DNA of 64,000 nt from Aquimonas voraii (lineage in GTDB: Bacteria; Pseudomonadota; Gammaproteobacteria; Xanthomonadales; Xanthomonadaceae): contig NZ_FNAG01000013.1 in NCBI RefSeq assembly GCF_900101825.1, forward strand, positions 1 through 64,000. Reading direction: 5' to 3'. Each line of letters opens with the position of its first letter. Position 1 is the stretch's first letter. The notes below the pieces were generated by a model. It was not told the DNA's origin. It made no database searches and saw only the letters and a program-made list of their open reading frames with translations. The position numbers and the translations under genes are program-made. Of the stretch, positions 54,947-64,000 are shown in pieces.

Positions 54947-55702
54947 CTACAGGAAGCTGAACTCGAAAGCGATGGCCTGGTTTCCAGGATCGACCACTTC
55001 CAGCTCGATCAGCACGGATTCGCCGGGCGCGAGCACATCGCGCTCGGGCGCTTGGCCAAGGTAGTCCACAGCAGCGAAACGACGCAGTGCGACCAGACGC
55101 CCATCGAGGTCTGACATGCTGATCTCAAGCACCGGCCAAGCCTGAGGCCACACTGCGTCGTTGCGGAAGCTCGCGCTGATGAGCAGGGCATCCGGCACCG
55201 AAGGATGTGGGCTCACATCGCGACTCAACAGGCTGATCCGTGCCGGCTCCGCGTAGGCAGGCAGATCGCAGCCAATCGCCACGCAGAGCCGCTGGAGCCA
55301 GGGCCGCAACACCGGGTCCTGCGCCAGCTCGGCGCGCTGGGCCAGCACGATCTGGCCGGTCAGCAGCAGGCCCAGCAGAGCGGTCGCGGCCCACCAGCGA
55401 GCGCTGGCCGTGCTCTTCGCACGCCGTCGGCGCAATGCGAACTGCGGTGCCTGCGGACTGGCGGATACACCTTCCGGCGAGCGTTCGCGTGGGTCGACCA
55501 TGCCCTCCGGCAACACGCGCGGCGCCTGCGCCAGACTGCCGCGACCGTAACCGGCGGCCGCCTGCGCCGGTGTGTCGGCCAGGCGCTCAAGCCCGTTGAA
55601 CTGCTTCTCGCAGACGCCGCAGACCAGCTCACCGCGGCCAAGCGCGATCTGCGCGGCGTTGAGCGCGTGCACGGTCAGGCAGTGCGGACATTGGGTGTAC
55701 AT
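54947..55702 (-). CDS. zinc-ribbon/DUF3426 membrane protein, 251 aa
   Basis: The N-terminus MYTQCPHCLTVHALNAAQIALGRGELVCGVCEKQFNGLERL is an MJ0042-type zinc ribbon (CxxC...CxxC). A low-complexity linker leads to one membrane helix (about residues 107-122, WWAATALLGLLLTGQIVLA). The periplasmic C-terminal domain is DUF3426-like (RISLLSRDVSPHPSVPDALLISASFRNDAVWPQAWPVLEISMSDLDGRLVALRRF). Such proteins are widespread in beta/gammaproteobacteria with unknown role, often near prmA, which is not seen here. Confidence 0.88.
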   Translation of the reverse strand: MYTQCPHCLTVHALNAAQIALGRGELVCGVCEKQFNGLERLADTPAQAAAGYGRGSLAQAPRVLPEGMVDPRERSPEGVSASPQAPQFALRRRRAKSTASARWWAATALLGLLLTGQIVLAQRAELAQDPVLRPWLQRLCVAIGCDLPAYAEPARISLLSRDVSPHPSVPDALLISASFRNDAVWPQAWPVLEISMSDLDGRLVALRRFAAVDYLGQAPERDVLAPGESVLIELEVVDPGNQAIAFEFSFL

Positions 55703-55750
55703 GGGGGATTCGGGATTCGGGATTCGGGATTCGGGATTCGGGATTCGGGA
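55702..55750. repeat. GGGATTCGG tandem tract
   Basis: Six GGGATTC units directly precede the zinc-ribbon gene start on the minus strand and follow the HAD gene, so the start region of the former lies next to the repeat. Confidence 0.8.
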
Positions 55751-55788
55751 AGCCTGCCAGAGGCTAGCGCGAAAAGAGCGCCTTGGGC

Positions 55789-56511
55789 TCAGGGCGCAGC
55801 GAGCTCACGCAACGCGACCGGGATATCAGCCGTGCGCTGCACGCTGCGCAGGCGCGGATGGGCAGGATCGACGGCGTGCTCGGCCTCCAGCGCCCAGGTC
55901 ACGGCATAGGGCACATGCACGCCCGCGCCACCGAGCGCAAGCACCGGCTCGATGTCCGAGCGCAGCGAGTTGCCGACCATGGCGAAGCGCACGGGCGCCA
56001 CCTCGCATTCGGCGAGCACGCGGGCATAGGTCTGCGGGTCCTTCTCGGAGACGATCTCGATGCGCGGGAACAGGTCCGCCAGCCCGGACTGGCGGATCTT
56101 GGCCTCCTGGTGGAACAGGTCGCCCTTGGTGATCAGCACCAGCGGCGCCACCTCCGCCGCCGCCTCGACCGCGTCGCGCACGTCCGGTAGCAGTTCGACG
56201 GGGTGGCTGAGAATGCCCTTGCCGAGGTCCAGCAAGCGGTGGATGTCGGCCGCACTGACGCGCTCCTGCGTCAACGCGATGGCCGTCTCGATCATCGACA
56301 GACACATGCCCTTCGCGCCATAGCCGAACAGCTTGATGTTGCGCCGCTCGGTGTCGAGCATGCGCTGGTGCAGGCCGGCATCGGCGAGATCGACGTACTG
56401 GCCGACGATGCGCTCGAACTCGGCATGCGCCTGTTGGAAGTGGATCTCGCTGTGCCACAGCGTGTCGTCGGCGTCGAAGCCTACAAGCTCGAATGACGAG
56501 GAAGATTTCAA
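55789..56511 (-). CDS. HAD-superfamily hydrolase, 240 aa
   Basis: A haloacid-dehalogenase-fold phosphatase. Motif I is GFDADDTLWHSE (nucleophile in DADDT), motif II is VLITKGD, motif III is the Lys in SEKDPQTYARVL, motif IV is MVGNSLRSDIEPVLALGG. A helical cap lies between motifs I and II. The likely start is TTG 56511, just before KSSSSFELVGFDADDT. A 70-bp tandem duplication of this 5' region lies immediately upstream, leaving a second, non-functional copy of the start. Substrate unknown. Confidence 0.82.
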   Translation of the reverse strand: MKSSSSFELVGFDADDTLWHSEIHFQQAHAEFERIVGQYVDLADAGLHQRMLDTERRNIKLFGYGAKGMCLSMIETAIALTQERVSAADIHRLLDLGKGILSHPVELLPDVRDAVEAAAEVAPLVLITKGDLFHQEAKIRQSGLADLFPRIEIVSEKDPQTYARVLAECEVAPVRFAMVGNSLRSDIEPVLALGGAGVHVPYAVTWALEAEHAVDPAHPRLRSVQRTADIPVALRELAAP

Positions 56512-56615
56512 CGAAGCCCCCGGTAGGTGTTCGCGCTGCTCGCAGCTTGTAAATCCAAGCGCTCGAATGACGAGGAAGTTTTCAACGAAGCCTCCAGTGC
56601 TTGTGCGCGCTGTGA
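56488..56615. repeat. ~70-bp tandem duplication over the HAD gene start
   Basis: GCTCGAATGACGAGGAAG followed by TTTCAACGAAGCC occurs at about 56489-56516 and again at about 56560-56592. The following GTGTTCGCGCTG / TTGTGCGCGCTG also match. The gene's first ~12 codons and its upstream region have been copied in direct orientation. Confidence 0.75.
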
Positions 56616-56617
56616 GC

Positions 56618-57309
56618 CCCTCTCCCGAGGGAGAGGGGTTGGGGTGAGGGCCGGGCAGAGCCCTGCCCGGCAAACCGCATCACCGTTCCGACTCGGTTCT
56701 TGCCTGCCTCAATCGACCTGCGAGGGATTTGGCGAGCCGTGCGGACTGCCGGGCCGCATAGGGTGGGCCCTGGCCCACGATGAGCTCAACGCTCGCTCCA
56801 GGCTTGTTTCTTCGCTCCATCGCTTGAAGCCAGGAGCAAGAGCTTTCGGTCAGCCCTTCGGGCTGCCCGACCTACTTCTCTTTGCGTGGCCACTGCGCCG
56901 CAGGAGCGGCGCGAACGCCGAAGGCGGCCCCGGAGGGGCGGAGGGCAGGAAGCCCGGAGTCAAGAGAAGTAGGCAAGAGAAAGGCCTGCTCGTCCGCGCC
57001 CATCGCGCATCCATGCGCGATAGGTCCGCGATTCTCGGCCGGTGTTCGTGGACAGTGCATCCCTGCACTGTCACGAACATCGCCGGCCTCCCTGCAGGCG
57101 CCCCCGCGGGCGGATCGTCCGAGCCTCGCCGCTCCCCAGGGGCCCCGAGAAGAGCGCGGGCTTCTGCCCGCAAGAGCCAACGCAAGCAGCGAGAAGCGAG
57201 AAGCGAGAAGCGAGAGTCAATGCCAGAGCCACATCGGCTTTGAATCAATCAACCCGAAGCCTGGATTGCTCTCAACGAATCCCGAATCCCCAATCCCGAA
57301 TCCCGGCCG
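56618..57309. other. non-coding repeat-rich interval between the HAD gene and tkt
   Basis: About 690 bp with no supported gene. It holds a CCCCTCTCCCGAGGGAGAGG hairpin (56620-56645), the REP-like palindrome CATAGGGTGGGCCCTGGCCC (56757-56783), the hairpin GGACAGTGCATCC/CTGCACTGTC (57050-57073), a GAGAAGCGAGAAGC tandem (57188-57215), and a CGAATCCCCAATCCCG tract next to tkt (57278-57305). Confidence 0.6.
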
Positions 57310-59301
57310 TCAAAGCCCCTTCGCCGCCGCCACGATCTTCTCGACCGTGAACCCGTAGTGCTTGAACAACTGGTCCGCCGGTGCCGAGGCGCCGAAGCTG
57401 TCGATGCCGATGACGGCGCCGTCGAGGCCCACGTACTTGCGCCAGAAGTCGGACACGCCGGCCTCGATGGCGATGCGCTTGCGGCACCAGCCGGGCAGCA
57501 CGCCTTCGCGCCATTCCACGGGCTGGGCGTCGAATACATTGCTGCAGGGCATGCTGACCACGCGCACCTTGGTGCCTTCGGCCTCCAGCGCGCGTGCCGC
57601 CTGCATGGCGAGTTCGACCTCGCTGCCGCTGGCAATCAGGATGAGGTCGAAGCGCGCTTCCGGCGGATCAGTCAGCACGTAGCCGCCACGGGCGATGTCG
57701 GCAACCTGCTCGGCCGTGCGCGGCTGGTGCTGCAGGTTCTGGCGGCTGAAGACCAGGCAGCTCGGCCCGTCGGCGCGGGTGATCGCGGCCTTCCAGCTGA
57801 CCGCGCTCTCCACCGCATCGCAGGGACGCCAGACGTGGTTGTTGGGGATGTAGCGCAGGCTGGCCAGATGCTCGACCGGCTGGTGGGTCGGGCCGTCCTC
57901 GCCCAGGCCGATGGAGTCGTGGGTGAAAACGTGGATGGTGCGGGTCGGGATCAGCGCCGACATGCGCAGGGCATTGCGCGCGTAGTCGCTGAACACCAGG
58001 AAGGTGGCGTCGTAGGGCAGGAAGCCGCCGTGCAGGGCCAGACCGTTGGCGATCGCGCTCATGCCGAACTCGCGCACGCCGTAGTAGACGTAGTTGGCGT
58101 TCGGGTCCTCGGCGTTGACGTCCTTCGAGCCCTTCCACAGCGTCAGGTTGGAGCCCGCCAGATCGGCCGAACCGCCGATCAGCTCGGGTAGCAGCGGGCC
58201 GAAGGCTTCCAGCGCCATCTGCGAAGCCTTGCGCGAGGCGACGGTCGGGCCTTCCGCCTGCAGTTTGCTGATGTAGGCATCGGCGGCAGCCACGAAGTCC
58301 GCCGGCAGCTCGCCGCGCATGCGGCGCTCGAACTCGGCGGCGAGCTCGGGGTTGGCCTGCGCATAGGCCTGGAACATCGCGTTCCACTGCGCCTCAGCGC
58401 CGGCGAGGTCACGCGCGCGCCAGCCGGCGTAGATGTCCTGCGGAATCTCGAAGGGCGCATGCGGCCAGTTGAGCGCGGCACGGGCGCCGGCGATCTCGTC
58501 CTTGCCCAGCGGCGCGCCATGGCAGGCCTCCTTGCCAGCCTTGGTCGGCGCACCGAAGCCGATCGTGGTGCGGCAGCAGATCAGGGTCGGGCGATCGGTT
58601 TCGGCCTGCGCGGTACGGATGGCCTGGGCGATCTCTTCGGGGTCGTGGCCATCGACACGGCGGATCACCTGCCAGCCGTAGGCCTCGAAGCGGGCCGGGG
58701 TGTCATCGGTGAACCAGCCGTGGACCTCGCCGTCGATCGAGATCCCGTTGTCGTCCCAGAAGGCGATCAGCTTGCCGAGCTTCATGGTGCCGGCCAGCGA
58801 GCAGGCCTCGTGGCTGATGCCTTCCATCAGGCAGCCGTCACCAAGGAACACATAGGTATGGTGATCGACCACGGCGTGGCCGGGCCGGTTGAAGCGCCGC
58901 GCGAGCACCTTCTCGGCGAGCGCCATACCAACAGCATTGGCCAAGCCTTGGCCCAGCGGACCGGTCGTGGTTTCCACGCCCGGTGTATGGAACGCCTCCG
59001 GATGACCCGGGGTCTTGGAATGCAGCTGGCGGAAGCGCTTCAGCTCGTCGATCGGCAAGTCGTAGCCGGCCAGATGCAGCAGCGAATACAGCAGCATCGA
59101 TCCATGGCCGTTGGAGACCACGAAGCGGTCTCGGTTGGCCCAACCGGGGTTGCCCGGGCTGTGCTTCAGGAAATCGTTCCACAGCACTTCGGCAATGTCG
59201 GCCATGCCCATCGGCATGCCCGGGTGGCCGCTCTTGGCCGCCTCGACGGCGTCGGCGGACAGGAATCGGATGGCGTTGGCGAGTTCGCGACGGCTGGGCA
59301 T
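57310..59301 (-). CDS. tkt: transketolase, 663 aa
   Basis: A thiamine-diphosphate enzyme of the pentose-phosphate pathway. ATG 59301 gives [52 protein letters not shown], the standard start; ATG 59313 is an alternative. The TPP/Mg site is [33 protein letters not shown]. The Pyr domain carries [24 protein letters not shown] with the catalytic Glu region, and the C-terminal domain starts near [20 protein letters not shown]. The frame extends upstream without family support. Divergent from the TonB receptor gene. Confidence 0.96.
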   Translation of the reverse strand: MPSRRELANAIRFLSADAVEAAKSGHPGMPMGMADIAEVLWNDFLKHSPGNPGWANRDRFVVSNGHGSMLLYSLLHLAGYDLPIDELKRFRQLHSKTPGHPEAFHTPGVETTTGPLGQGLANAVGMALAEKVLARRFNRPGHAVVDHHTYVFLGDGCLMEGISHEACSLAGTMKLGKLIAFWDDNGISIDGEVHGWFTDDTPARFEAYGWQVIRRVDGHDPEEIAQAIRTAQAETDRPTLICCRTTIGFGAPTKAGKEACHGAPLGKDEIAGARAALNWPHAPFEIPQDIYAGWRARDLAGAEAQWNAMFQAYAQANPELAAEFERRMRGELPADFVAAADAYISKLQAEGPTVASRKASQMALEAFGPLLPELIGGSADLAGSNLTLWKGSKDVNAEDPNANYVYYGVREFGMSAIANGLALHGGFLPYDATFLVFSDYARNALRMSALIPTRTIHVFTHDSIGLGEDGPTHQPVEHLASLRYIPNNHVWRPCDAVESAVSWKAAITRADGPSCLVFSRQNLQHQPRTAEQVADIARGGYVLTDPPEARFDLILIASGSEVELAMQAARALEAEGTKVRVVSMPCSNVFDAQPVEWREGVLPGWCRKRIAIEAGVSDFWRKYVGLDGAVIGIDSFGASAPADQLFKHYGFTVEKIVAAAKGL

Positions 59302-59641
59302 CGGGGGTTCCATGGGCGGCTGGGCGGTAAGCCCGTCATTGTCGCCGAGGGTCCGGAGGGGGGCAAACGCGGGACCAGGCGTATTGACAATCAAACGCCA
59401 GCCCGTCGTCCGCCGTGCATGCCTGCCTTGCGGAGTCCCGACCCTTGGACCCTGAGCTGTCGGAAAGTCTGGCGGCACGAGCCGGGAAACTGGGCGGCCG
59501 CGAGCCGGGGAACCGGCCGCTGCGCTGGCAGAGGCTTGTAAACATTGTGTTAGCATCCGACGACCGCCAACCCAGTTCCGGGGGCGGTTGAGGTATTCGG
59601 GTGCTGACCCGATCCCAGCCAACTGTTTGGAGACATAGCCG
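59302..59641. other. divergent regulatory region of tkt and the TonB receptor gene
   Basis: 340 bp without a gene. ATTGACAATCAAAC at 59383-59396 contains a TTGACA on the plus strand. AT-rich TTGTAAACATTGTGTTAGCAT (59537-59557) is the most promoter-like stretch before the receptor gene, but no pair of hexamers at proper spacing is convincing. Confidence 0.4.
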
Positions 59642-62497
59642 ATGTCAAAGTTCAACCCGCTGTCGGGTGCTATTCGCTTCGCGCTCGTCGCCGGTACCGC
59701 CGCTCTCGTGGCAGCTCCGGCCTACGCCCAGGAAGAAGAAACGCCCACCTCGCTTGACCAGATCGTGGTCACCGGCTCGCGCATCCAGAGCCAGACTGTG
59801 ACCGCGTCCGCCCCGGTCACTGAAATCCAGCGCGAAGACTTCGCGCTCTCCGGTGCGACCCGCGTTGACGACCTCGTCAACCAGTACCCCCAGCTGAACC
59901 CGGCCTTTGACTCACAAGAGAACAACGGCGCCACCGGCTACGCCACCGTCTCCCTGCGCAACCTGGGCCCGGAACGCACCCTGACCCTGGTCAATGGCCG
60001 TCGCCTGCCGCCGGGCCCGACGGGTGAGCTGCGCGACATCAGCATCATTCCCGCGGCGCTGATCAACCGCGTCGACATCCTGACCGGCGGTGCGTCCGCG
60101 GTGTACGGCTCCGACGCCGTCGCCGGCGTCGTGAACTTCGTGCTCGACACCGAGTTCGAGGGCTTCAGCATCAACGCGGGCTACTCGGCCTACCAGCACG
60201 ACAACCGCAACAGCTACATGCAGGGCCTGCAGGACGAGTCCGGCTTCGAGTACGAAGACGGCAACTCCGGCTTCGACGGCGCCAGCCGCAACCTTGACCT
60301 GGCCTGGGGCGGCGCGATCGGCGACGGTTCCGGCCACGCCATGGCTTGGGTGACCTACCGCGAGAACGATCCGCTGTTCCACGCCCAGCGCGACTACTCC
60401 TCGTGCGCGCTTGATGCCACCGGCACGTTCTGCGGCGGCTCGGCCACCAGCGATACCGGCAACTTCGTTGTCAGCCAGGCCGGTGTCCGCAACGGCGCCT
60501 TCGCCTCGTTCGACAGCACCGGCCGCTGGTCGAACGGCGTGCGTAACCTCTACAACTACGCTCCGCCGAACTACTACCAGCGTCCGGATGAGCGCTACAC
60601 CGCCGGCACCGCGATCAGCTACGAGGTGAACGAGTACTTCACCCCGTACTTCGAAGCCATGCTGGTGAACCGCAAGGACAGCATCCAGATCGCCGAGTCC
60701 GGCGCCTTCAACGTCGGTCTGACCGGCCAGAGCTGCGCCAACCCCATCTTCGGTTCGCTGTGCGCCGACCTGGGCCTGAATCCTGATCTGCCCTTCAACG
60801 TGGGCGTGCTGCGCCGCAACGTCGAGGGTGGCCCGCGCATCACCCGCACCAGCGACTTCTCCTATCGCTTCGTGGTGGGCGCGAAGGGTGCGCTGGGTGA
60901 GATCTGGAACTACGATGCCTCGTACACGTTCGCGCGCACGAGCAACGACACCCAGGGCTCGAACGACTTCCTGATCTCGCGCATCCGCAGTGGCCTGCTG
61001 GGCTGCCCCGCCGGCTCCTTCGCTGGCTGCCAGTTCTGGAACGTCTGGCGTGACGGTGGCGCGACTGCCGAGGCGGCGAACGCCCTGGCCGGCACCAGCT
61101 TCAACAAGACCGACACCGAGATGGAGGTGTTCAACGCCTTCGCCACCGGCGACCTCGGCTTCGGCCTGCCCTGGGCCGGCGGCTCGACCATCTTCAGCGT
61201 GTTCGGTGTCGAGCACCGCCGTGAAGCCTTCTCGTCGGTGTCGGACAACGACAGCGCGGCGGGCAACTTCGCCGGCGCCGGTGCCGCCCAGCCGCCGATC
61301 GACGGCCAGACCAAGGTCAACGAAGTCTTCATGGAAGCCCTGGTCCCGCTGTTCGCTGGCGATGGCGCCTTCCGCTCGCTGGACCTCGACCTCGGCTACC
61401 GCTACTCCGACTATGACCGTGCCGGCGGCGCCAACACCTACAAGATCGGCCTGATCGGCGAGATCGGCATGGTGCGTCCGCGCGTGGGCTACAACCGCGC
61501 CATCCGCGCGCCGGGCATCAACAACCTGTTCTCGCTGCAGCGCACTGCCCTGTACGCGGGCGCCGATCCGTGCGCGGGCCCGGTGTCTGCCTCCACGGGT
61601 CTTGTTTCGAGCGGGCGCACCCCGGAAGAGTGCGCGCGCACCGGCGTCACGGCCGCGCAGTACGGCAACATCCTGAACAACCCGGCGGGCCAGAACAACC
61701 AGTTCATCGGTGGTAACCCGAACCTCGAGCCGGAGCAGGCCGATACCTACACCGTGGGCCTGGTGGTGACGCCGACCGACGACCTGTCGATCGCGCTGGA
61801 CTACTACAACATCCAGATCGAGGACACCATCACCGGCATCGGTGCGCCGACGATCCTGCGTACCTGTCTGGACACCGGTCTGGCTTCTATCTGTGACCTG
61901 ATCCAGCGCGGCCCCGACGGCGACCTGTGGCAGGCCGACAGCAACTTCGTGGTCAACACCACCCAGAACTTCGGTGAGCTGTCCACGAACGGCGTCGACC
62001 TGAACGTCAACTACACCTTCGAAGCTCTGGGTGGCCGCTTCTTCACCAACTTCGTCGGCACCTACATCCTCGAACAGGAAGTCTCGCCGCTGCCCGGCGT
62101 GCCGAACACGGCGTTCGATTGCGCTGGCCTGATCAACGAAAGCTGCCGCACGCAGGATTGGCGCCATATCGCCAATGTCCGCTACTCGCGCGACAGCTGG
62201 TCGCTGAACCTGCGCTGGCGTCACTTCGGCGCGATCGACTACGTGTCGGTCGACGGCGAACCGCTCGAGGACGACCTGCTGCTCGCCGAGCGTGGCGGGA
62301 TCGGTAGCTACAACTACCTCGACCTGTCCGGCTCGCTGGCTCTGGCCGACAACATCGACCTGACCTTGGGCATCAACAACATCGTTGACAAGGAGCCGCC
62401 GCTGGTGGGTGTTGACAACGCCACCAACGCCAACGCTCCGGGCGGCTACGACCAGCTGGGTCGCTTCATCTTCAGCAGCATCAACGTGCGCTTCTAA
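59642..62497 (+). CDS. TonB-dependent outer-membrane receptor, 951 aa
   Basis: An energised outer-membrane transporter. Signal peptide ending APAYAQ (about residue 30), a TonB box near IVVTGSRI, a plug domain (about 50-165: [30 protein letters not shown]... [16 protein letters not shown]... [27 protein letters not shown]), and a long beta-barrel ending with an aromatic residue (INVRF). The barrel has cysteine pairs in extracellular-loop positions. It resembles the large xanthomonad receptor family of CUT loci and peptide/oligosaccharide uptake; substrate unknown. GGAG lies about 13 bases before the ATG. A strong terminator follows. Confidence 0.93.
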   Translation: MSKFNPLSGAIRFALVAGTAALVAAPAYAQEEETPTSLDQIVVTGSRIQSQTVTASAPVTEIQREDFALSGATRVDDLVNQYPQLNPAFDSQENNGATGYATVSLRNLGPERTLTLVNGRRLPPGPTGELRDISIIPAALINRVDILTGGASAVYGSDAVAGVVNFVLDTEFEGFSINAGYSAYQHDNRNSYMQGLQDESGFEYEDGNSGFDGASRNLDLAWGGAIGDGSGHAMAWVTYRENDPLFHAQRDYSSCALDATGTFCGGSATSDTGNFVVSQAGVRNGAFASFDSTGRWSNGVRNLYNYAPPNYYQRPDERYTAGTAISYEVNEYFTPYFEAMLVNRKDSIQIAESGAFNVGLTGQSCANPIFGSLCADLGLNPDLPFNVGVLRRNVEGGPRITRTSDFSYRFVVGAKGALGEIWNYDASYTFARTSNDTQGSNDFLISRIRSGLLGCPAGSFAGCQFWNVWRDGGATAEAANALAGTSFNKTDTEMEVFNAFATGDLGFGLPWAGGSTIFSVFGVEHRREAFSSVSDNDSAAGNFAGAGAAQPPIDGQTKVNEVFMEALVPLFAGDGAFRSLDLDLGYRYSDYDRAGGANTYKIGLIGEIGMVRPRVGYNRAIRAPGINNLFSLQRTALYAGADPCAGPVSASTGLVSSGRTPEECARTGVTAAQYGNILNNPAGQNNQFIGGNPNLEPEQADTYTVGLVVTPTDDLSIALDYYNIQIEDTITGIGAPTILRTCLDTGLASICDLIQRGPDGDLWQADSNFVVNTTQNFGELSTNGVDLNVNYTFEALGGRFFTNFVGTYILEQEVSPLPGVPNTAFDCAGLINESCRTQDWRHIANVRYSRDSWSLNLRWRHFGAIDYVSVDGEPLEDDLLLAERGGIGSYNYLDLSGSLALADNIDLTLGINNIVDKEPPLVGVDNATNANAPGGYDQLGRFIFSSINVRF

Positions 62498-62520
62498 TCG
62501 AGCACCACGTGCAGCACCTG

Positions 62521-62551
62521 GACGGCGGGCCTCGGCCCGCCGTCTTTTTTT
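62521..62551 (+). terminator. rho-independent terminator of the TonB receptor gene
   Basis: The GACGGCGGGC/GCCCGCCGTC stem with a CTCG loop (62521-62544) is followed by seven T residues (62545-62551), 24 bp past the stop codon. Confidence 0.9.
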
Positions 62552-62961
62552 GCCCCATGGACAAGGCAGGCAGCAGCCCGCCGCGGACCCCATTCCGCGA
62601 TCGCACGCGTGAGTACAGCTGGAGCACCAGTCCGCCCGGCGCCGGAAGCTCGCAAGCGCCAGGCCGCGCCGGGGGATACGCCCGGGTGGTCAACCTGGAC
62701 CACTGGCCCCGACCAGCTTCAACGGTGCGCTTGCCTCGTCAGAAACGAGCGGACAATTGCGATGGGAGGGTGGCCGTTGGATCGCATCTGCGGGCCGGCA
62801 ACTTGGAGAGCCCCCGCGGCAGGGCTATCCCGCTGCTCTACTCCGCCACATCCGCGATCGCTGCGCGGCGACGCGAGGCGGACTCGGCGAGACGGCCTGC
62901 CCTGGATGCCGCGAGCGCAGGGCTGCGAGCGTGATTCCTGAAAGATCACGACCCCACTGGC
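62552..62961. other. 410-bp interval without a supported gene
   Basis: Short overlapping frames occur but none has a credible start signal or recognisable sequence. No copy of the dispersed repeat families is evident here, unlike most spacers in the window. Confidence 0.5.
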
Positions 62962-64000
62962 TCAGCCCCGCTCGAATTCGGGCAGGGCGGCACTGATCTC
63001 GCGAACCATGTCGCGCTCGGCCAACGACAGCAGTGGATTCCATACATCGAAAATCAGGACGACGCGAAGTTCATCGCTGTCGTTCCGCGCTTCGTGCTCG
63101 ATGCTGTCGTCGAAAATCAGCACCTCGCCCACCTTCCAACGGCGCTGCTCGAAGCCGACCCGGTACAGGCAATGCTCCGGCACGATCAGGGGCAGATGGA
63201 CCACCAACCTCGCGTTGGTCTCCCCATGGTGCGGCGGGATATGGGTGTGTGGGGCAAGCGCGGAAAACATCGCGTTGGGACAGAGTCCGCCGATATCGGC
63301 CATTTCGACCTCGGCCAGGGCCTCGGCGGTACGTGGACAGGCACGCAGGTGATCCTCTACAGGTGCACCGTGCTGCCAGAGGAAGTAGCTGCTCCAACGA
63401 GTTGAATGGTTGAGCTCCTTCCACTGGTTCACCGGAGTGCCCGGTTCGTACGCGACGTAGGGCTGGAATTCCGCCTGCGCCTCAGCATGAACGGCATTGA
63501 GCTCCTCCCTGATCTCCGCAGTGCGCCGCTCAAGAGCGCTCACCCAGGCGAACTGCGCGCGCTCGAAAAAGGGCTCGGCAGGCAGGCGCGGAACCAGAAG
63601 CCGGTTCGGCTTCGACGGGTAGGGCTGTGACCGCCCCGCCAGCAAGGCCCCTGCCTCACGCCAGCGCTCGGCCTCACTGGGGCTGAGTTTCTCGCGGGCG
63701 ACACCTAGGCGGGCTTCCAGAAACTCGCTCAGGGCATCGCTGGCTCGATCGACGCAGTGCTTGGCGTGTGCGAGCGCCGTACGCAGCTGAGGCGGCCATG
63801 CGCGCTCCGGCGGCGCCACCTGCAGAGCATTCCGATAGTGCGATGCCGCGGCACGCGGACCCGCCTCGCGCTCAATCAGGGCGGCCTTGGCAAGCAGCGC
63901 GGGGAGACAGTATGGATCCAGACTCAGGGCCTGGGTCAGGGCCCTCGCCTCGCCATCAGAATCCGCGCGCTCGCGTAGGGCCATGGCAAGGCTGACCAGG
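62962..64000 (-). CDS. TPR-containing aspartyl/asparaginyl beta-hydroxylase-like protein, 5' end outside the window
   Basis: A 2-oxoglutarate/Fe(II) dioxygenase of the Asp/Asn beta-hydroxylase family. The frame is open to the window edge, so the N-terminus is missing; at least 345 residues are seen. The first ~80 visible residues are TPR-like (EARALTQALSLDPYCLPALLAKAALIEREAGPRAAASHYRNALQ). The C-terminal ~170 residues hold the dioxygenase core: APHTHIPPHHGETNARLVVHLPLIVP (metal His and 2OG region) and VGEVLIFDDSIEHEARNDSDELRVVLIFDVWNP with the second metal His and binding Arg. Tail-to-tail with the TonB receptor gene; such hydroxylases often accompany large TonB receptors in xanthomonads. Confidence 0.85.
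   Translation of the reverse strand, partial: LVSLAMALRERADSDGEARALTQALSLDPYCLPALLAKAALIEREAGPRAAASHYRNALQVAPPERAWPPQLRTALAHAKHCVDRASDALSEFLEARLGVAREKLSPSEAERWREAGALLAGRSQPYPSKPNRLLVPRLPAEPFFERAQFAWVSALERRTAEIREELNAVHAEAQAEFQPYVAYEPGTPVNQWKELNHSTRWSSYFLWQHGAPVEDHLRACPRTAEALAEVEMADIGGLCPNAMFSALAPHTHIPPHHGETNARLVVHLPLIVPEHCLYRVGFEQRRWKVGEVLIFDDSIEHEARNDSDELRVVLIFDVWNPLLSLAERDMVREISAALPEFERG

Noticed and set aside
59912-62593. 893-codon minus-strand frame antisense to the TonB receptor gene
   Set aside because: Composition is that of a GC-rich antisense frame; the plus-strand gene has a full signal peptide, plug and barrel.

Overview
The window is a GC-rich gammaproteobacterial chromosome segment, most likely from the Lysobacterales/Xanthomonadales (Xanthomonas/Lysobacter/Aquimonas-like). 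The evidence is the order ruvC-ruvA-ruvB-ybgC-tolQRAB-pal-cpoB-queE-queC-tRNA-Lys, two GumN/TraB-type proteins, a PPi-type phosphofructokinase, a large TonB-dependent receptor, and intergenic spacers full of GGGATTCGG-type tracts and GTGGGCC..GGCCCAC palindromes typical of this order. Identification rests on reading the sequence only; no search was run.

Layout. (1) 1-6555 is an accessory island. It starts with the 3' end of an IS3-family transposase and continues with a run of minus-strand, mostly single-gene units of visibly lower GC. Five composite ~91-bp repeats (1519, 1978, 3396, 4101, 5441) and extra half-units separate them. The stop codon of each unit lies 9-31 nt from the last repeat core, so the region looks like an array of gene cassettes with a non-integron repeat. 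Cargo: lipoproteins, small membrane proteins, a truncated DUF2268-like gene, a beta-barrel protein reminiscent of the CBASS Cap15 effector, a TIR-like protein and a STAS+HATPase protein. This is the best candidate in the window for an undescribed system. (2) 6576-11610 holds a split class II (B12-dependent) ribonucleotide reductase, nrdJa and nrdJb, with a histone H1-like gene between them. Upstream of nrdJa are a good promoter and two NrdR boxes 33 bp apart. (3) 12056-15728: DegQ/MucD-type protease, HAD phosphatase, aldo/keto reductase. (4) 16270-24707: RuvCAB Holliday-junction machinery followed by the Tol-Pal envelope system. (5) 24810-26641: queuosine genes queE and queC, and tRNA-Lys(TTT). 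(6) 26832-31424: PpiB, the TypA/BipA GTPase, and a winged-helix regulator divergent from a long isocitrate dehydrogenase, with an inverted repeat between them. (7) 31446-46886: paired GumN paralogues, CoA-transferase, M17 peptidase, an HlyD-type adaptor plus ABC ATPase without a permease, bicupin and flavin amine oxidase, Mpl, Adk, PPi-PFK, and an orphan acyl-AMP ligase. (8) 46967-53659: small membrane/secreted proteins, then the leucine operon leuA-leuC-leuD-leuB read on the minus strand. It is preceded by a leucine-rich leader peptide and a rho-independent attenuator. (9) 53721-64000: cNMP-binding/GGDEF protein, zinc-ribbon DUF3426 protein, HAD hydrolase, transketolase, TonB-dependent receptor, and a partial TPR/aspartyl-asparaginyl hydroxylase at the right edge.

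Most of the region outside the left island is core metabolism and envelope biology. Repeats have spread between and inside its operons (ruvA/ruvB, leuA/leuC, the 5' end of queE). Several starts given here are trimmed to an internal codon chosen from the Shine-Dalgarno sequence, operon overlap or family start.
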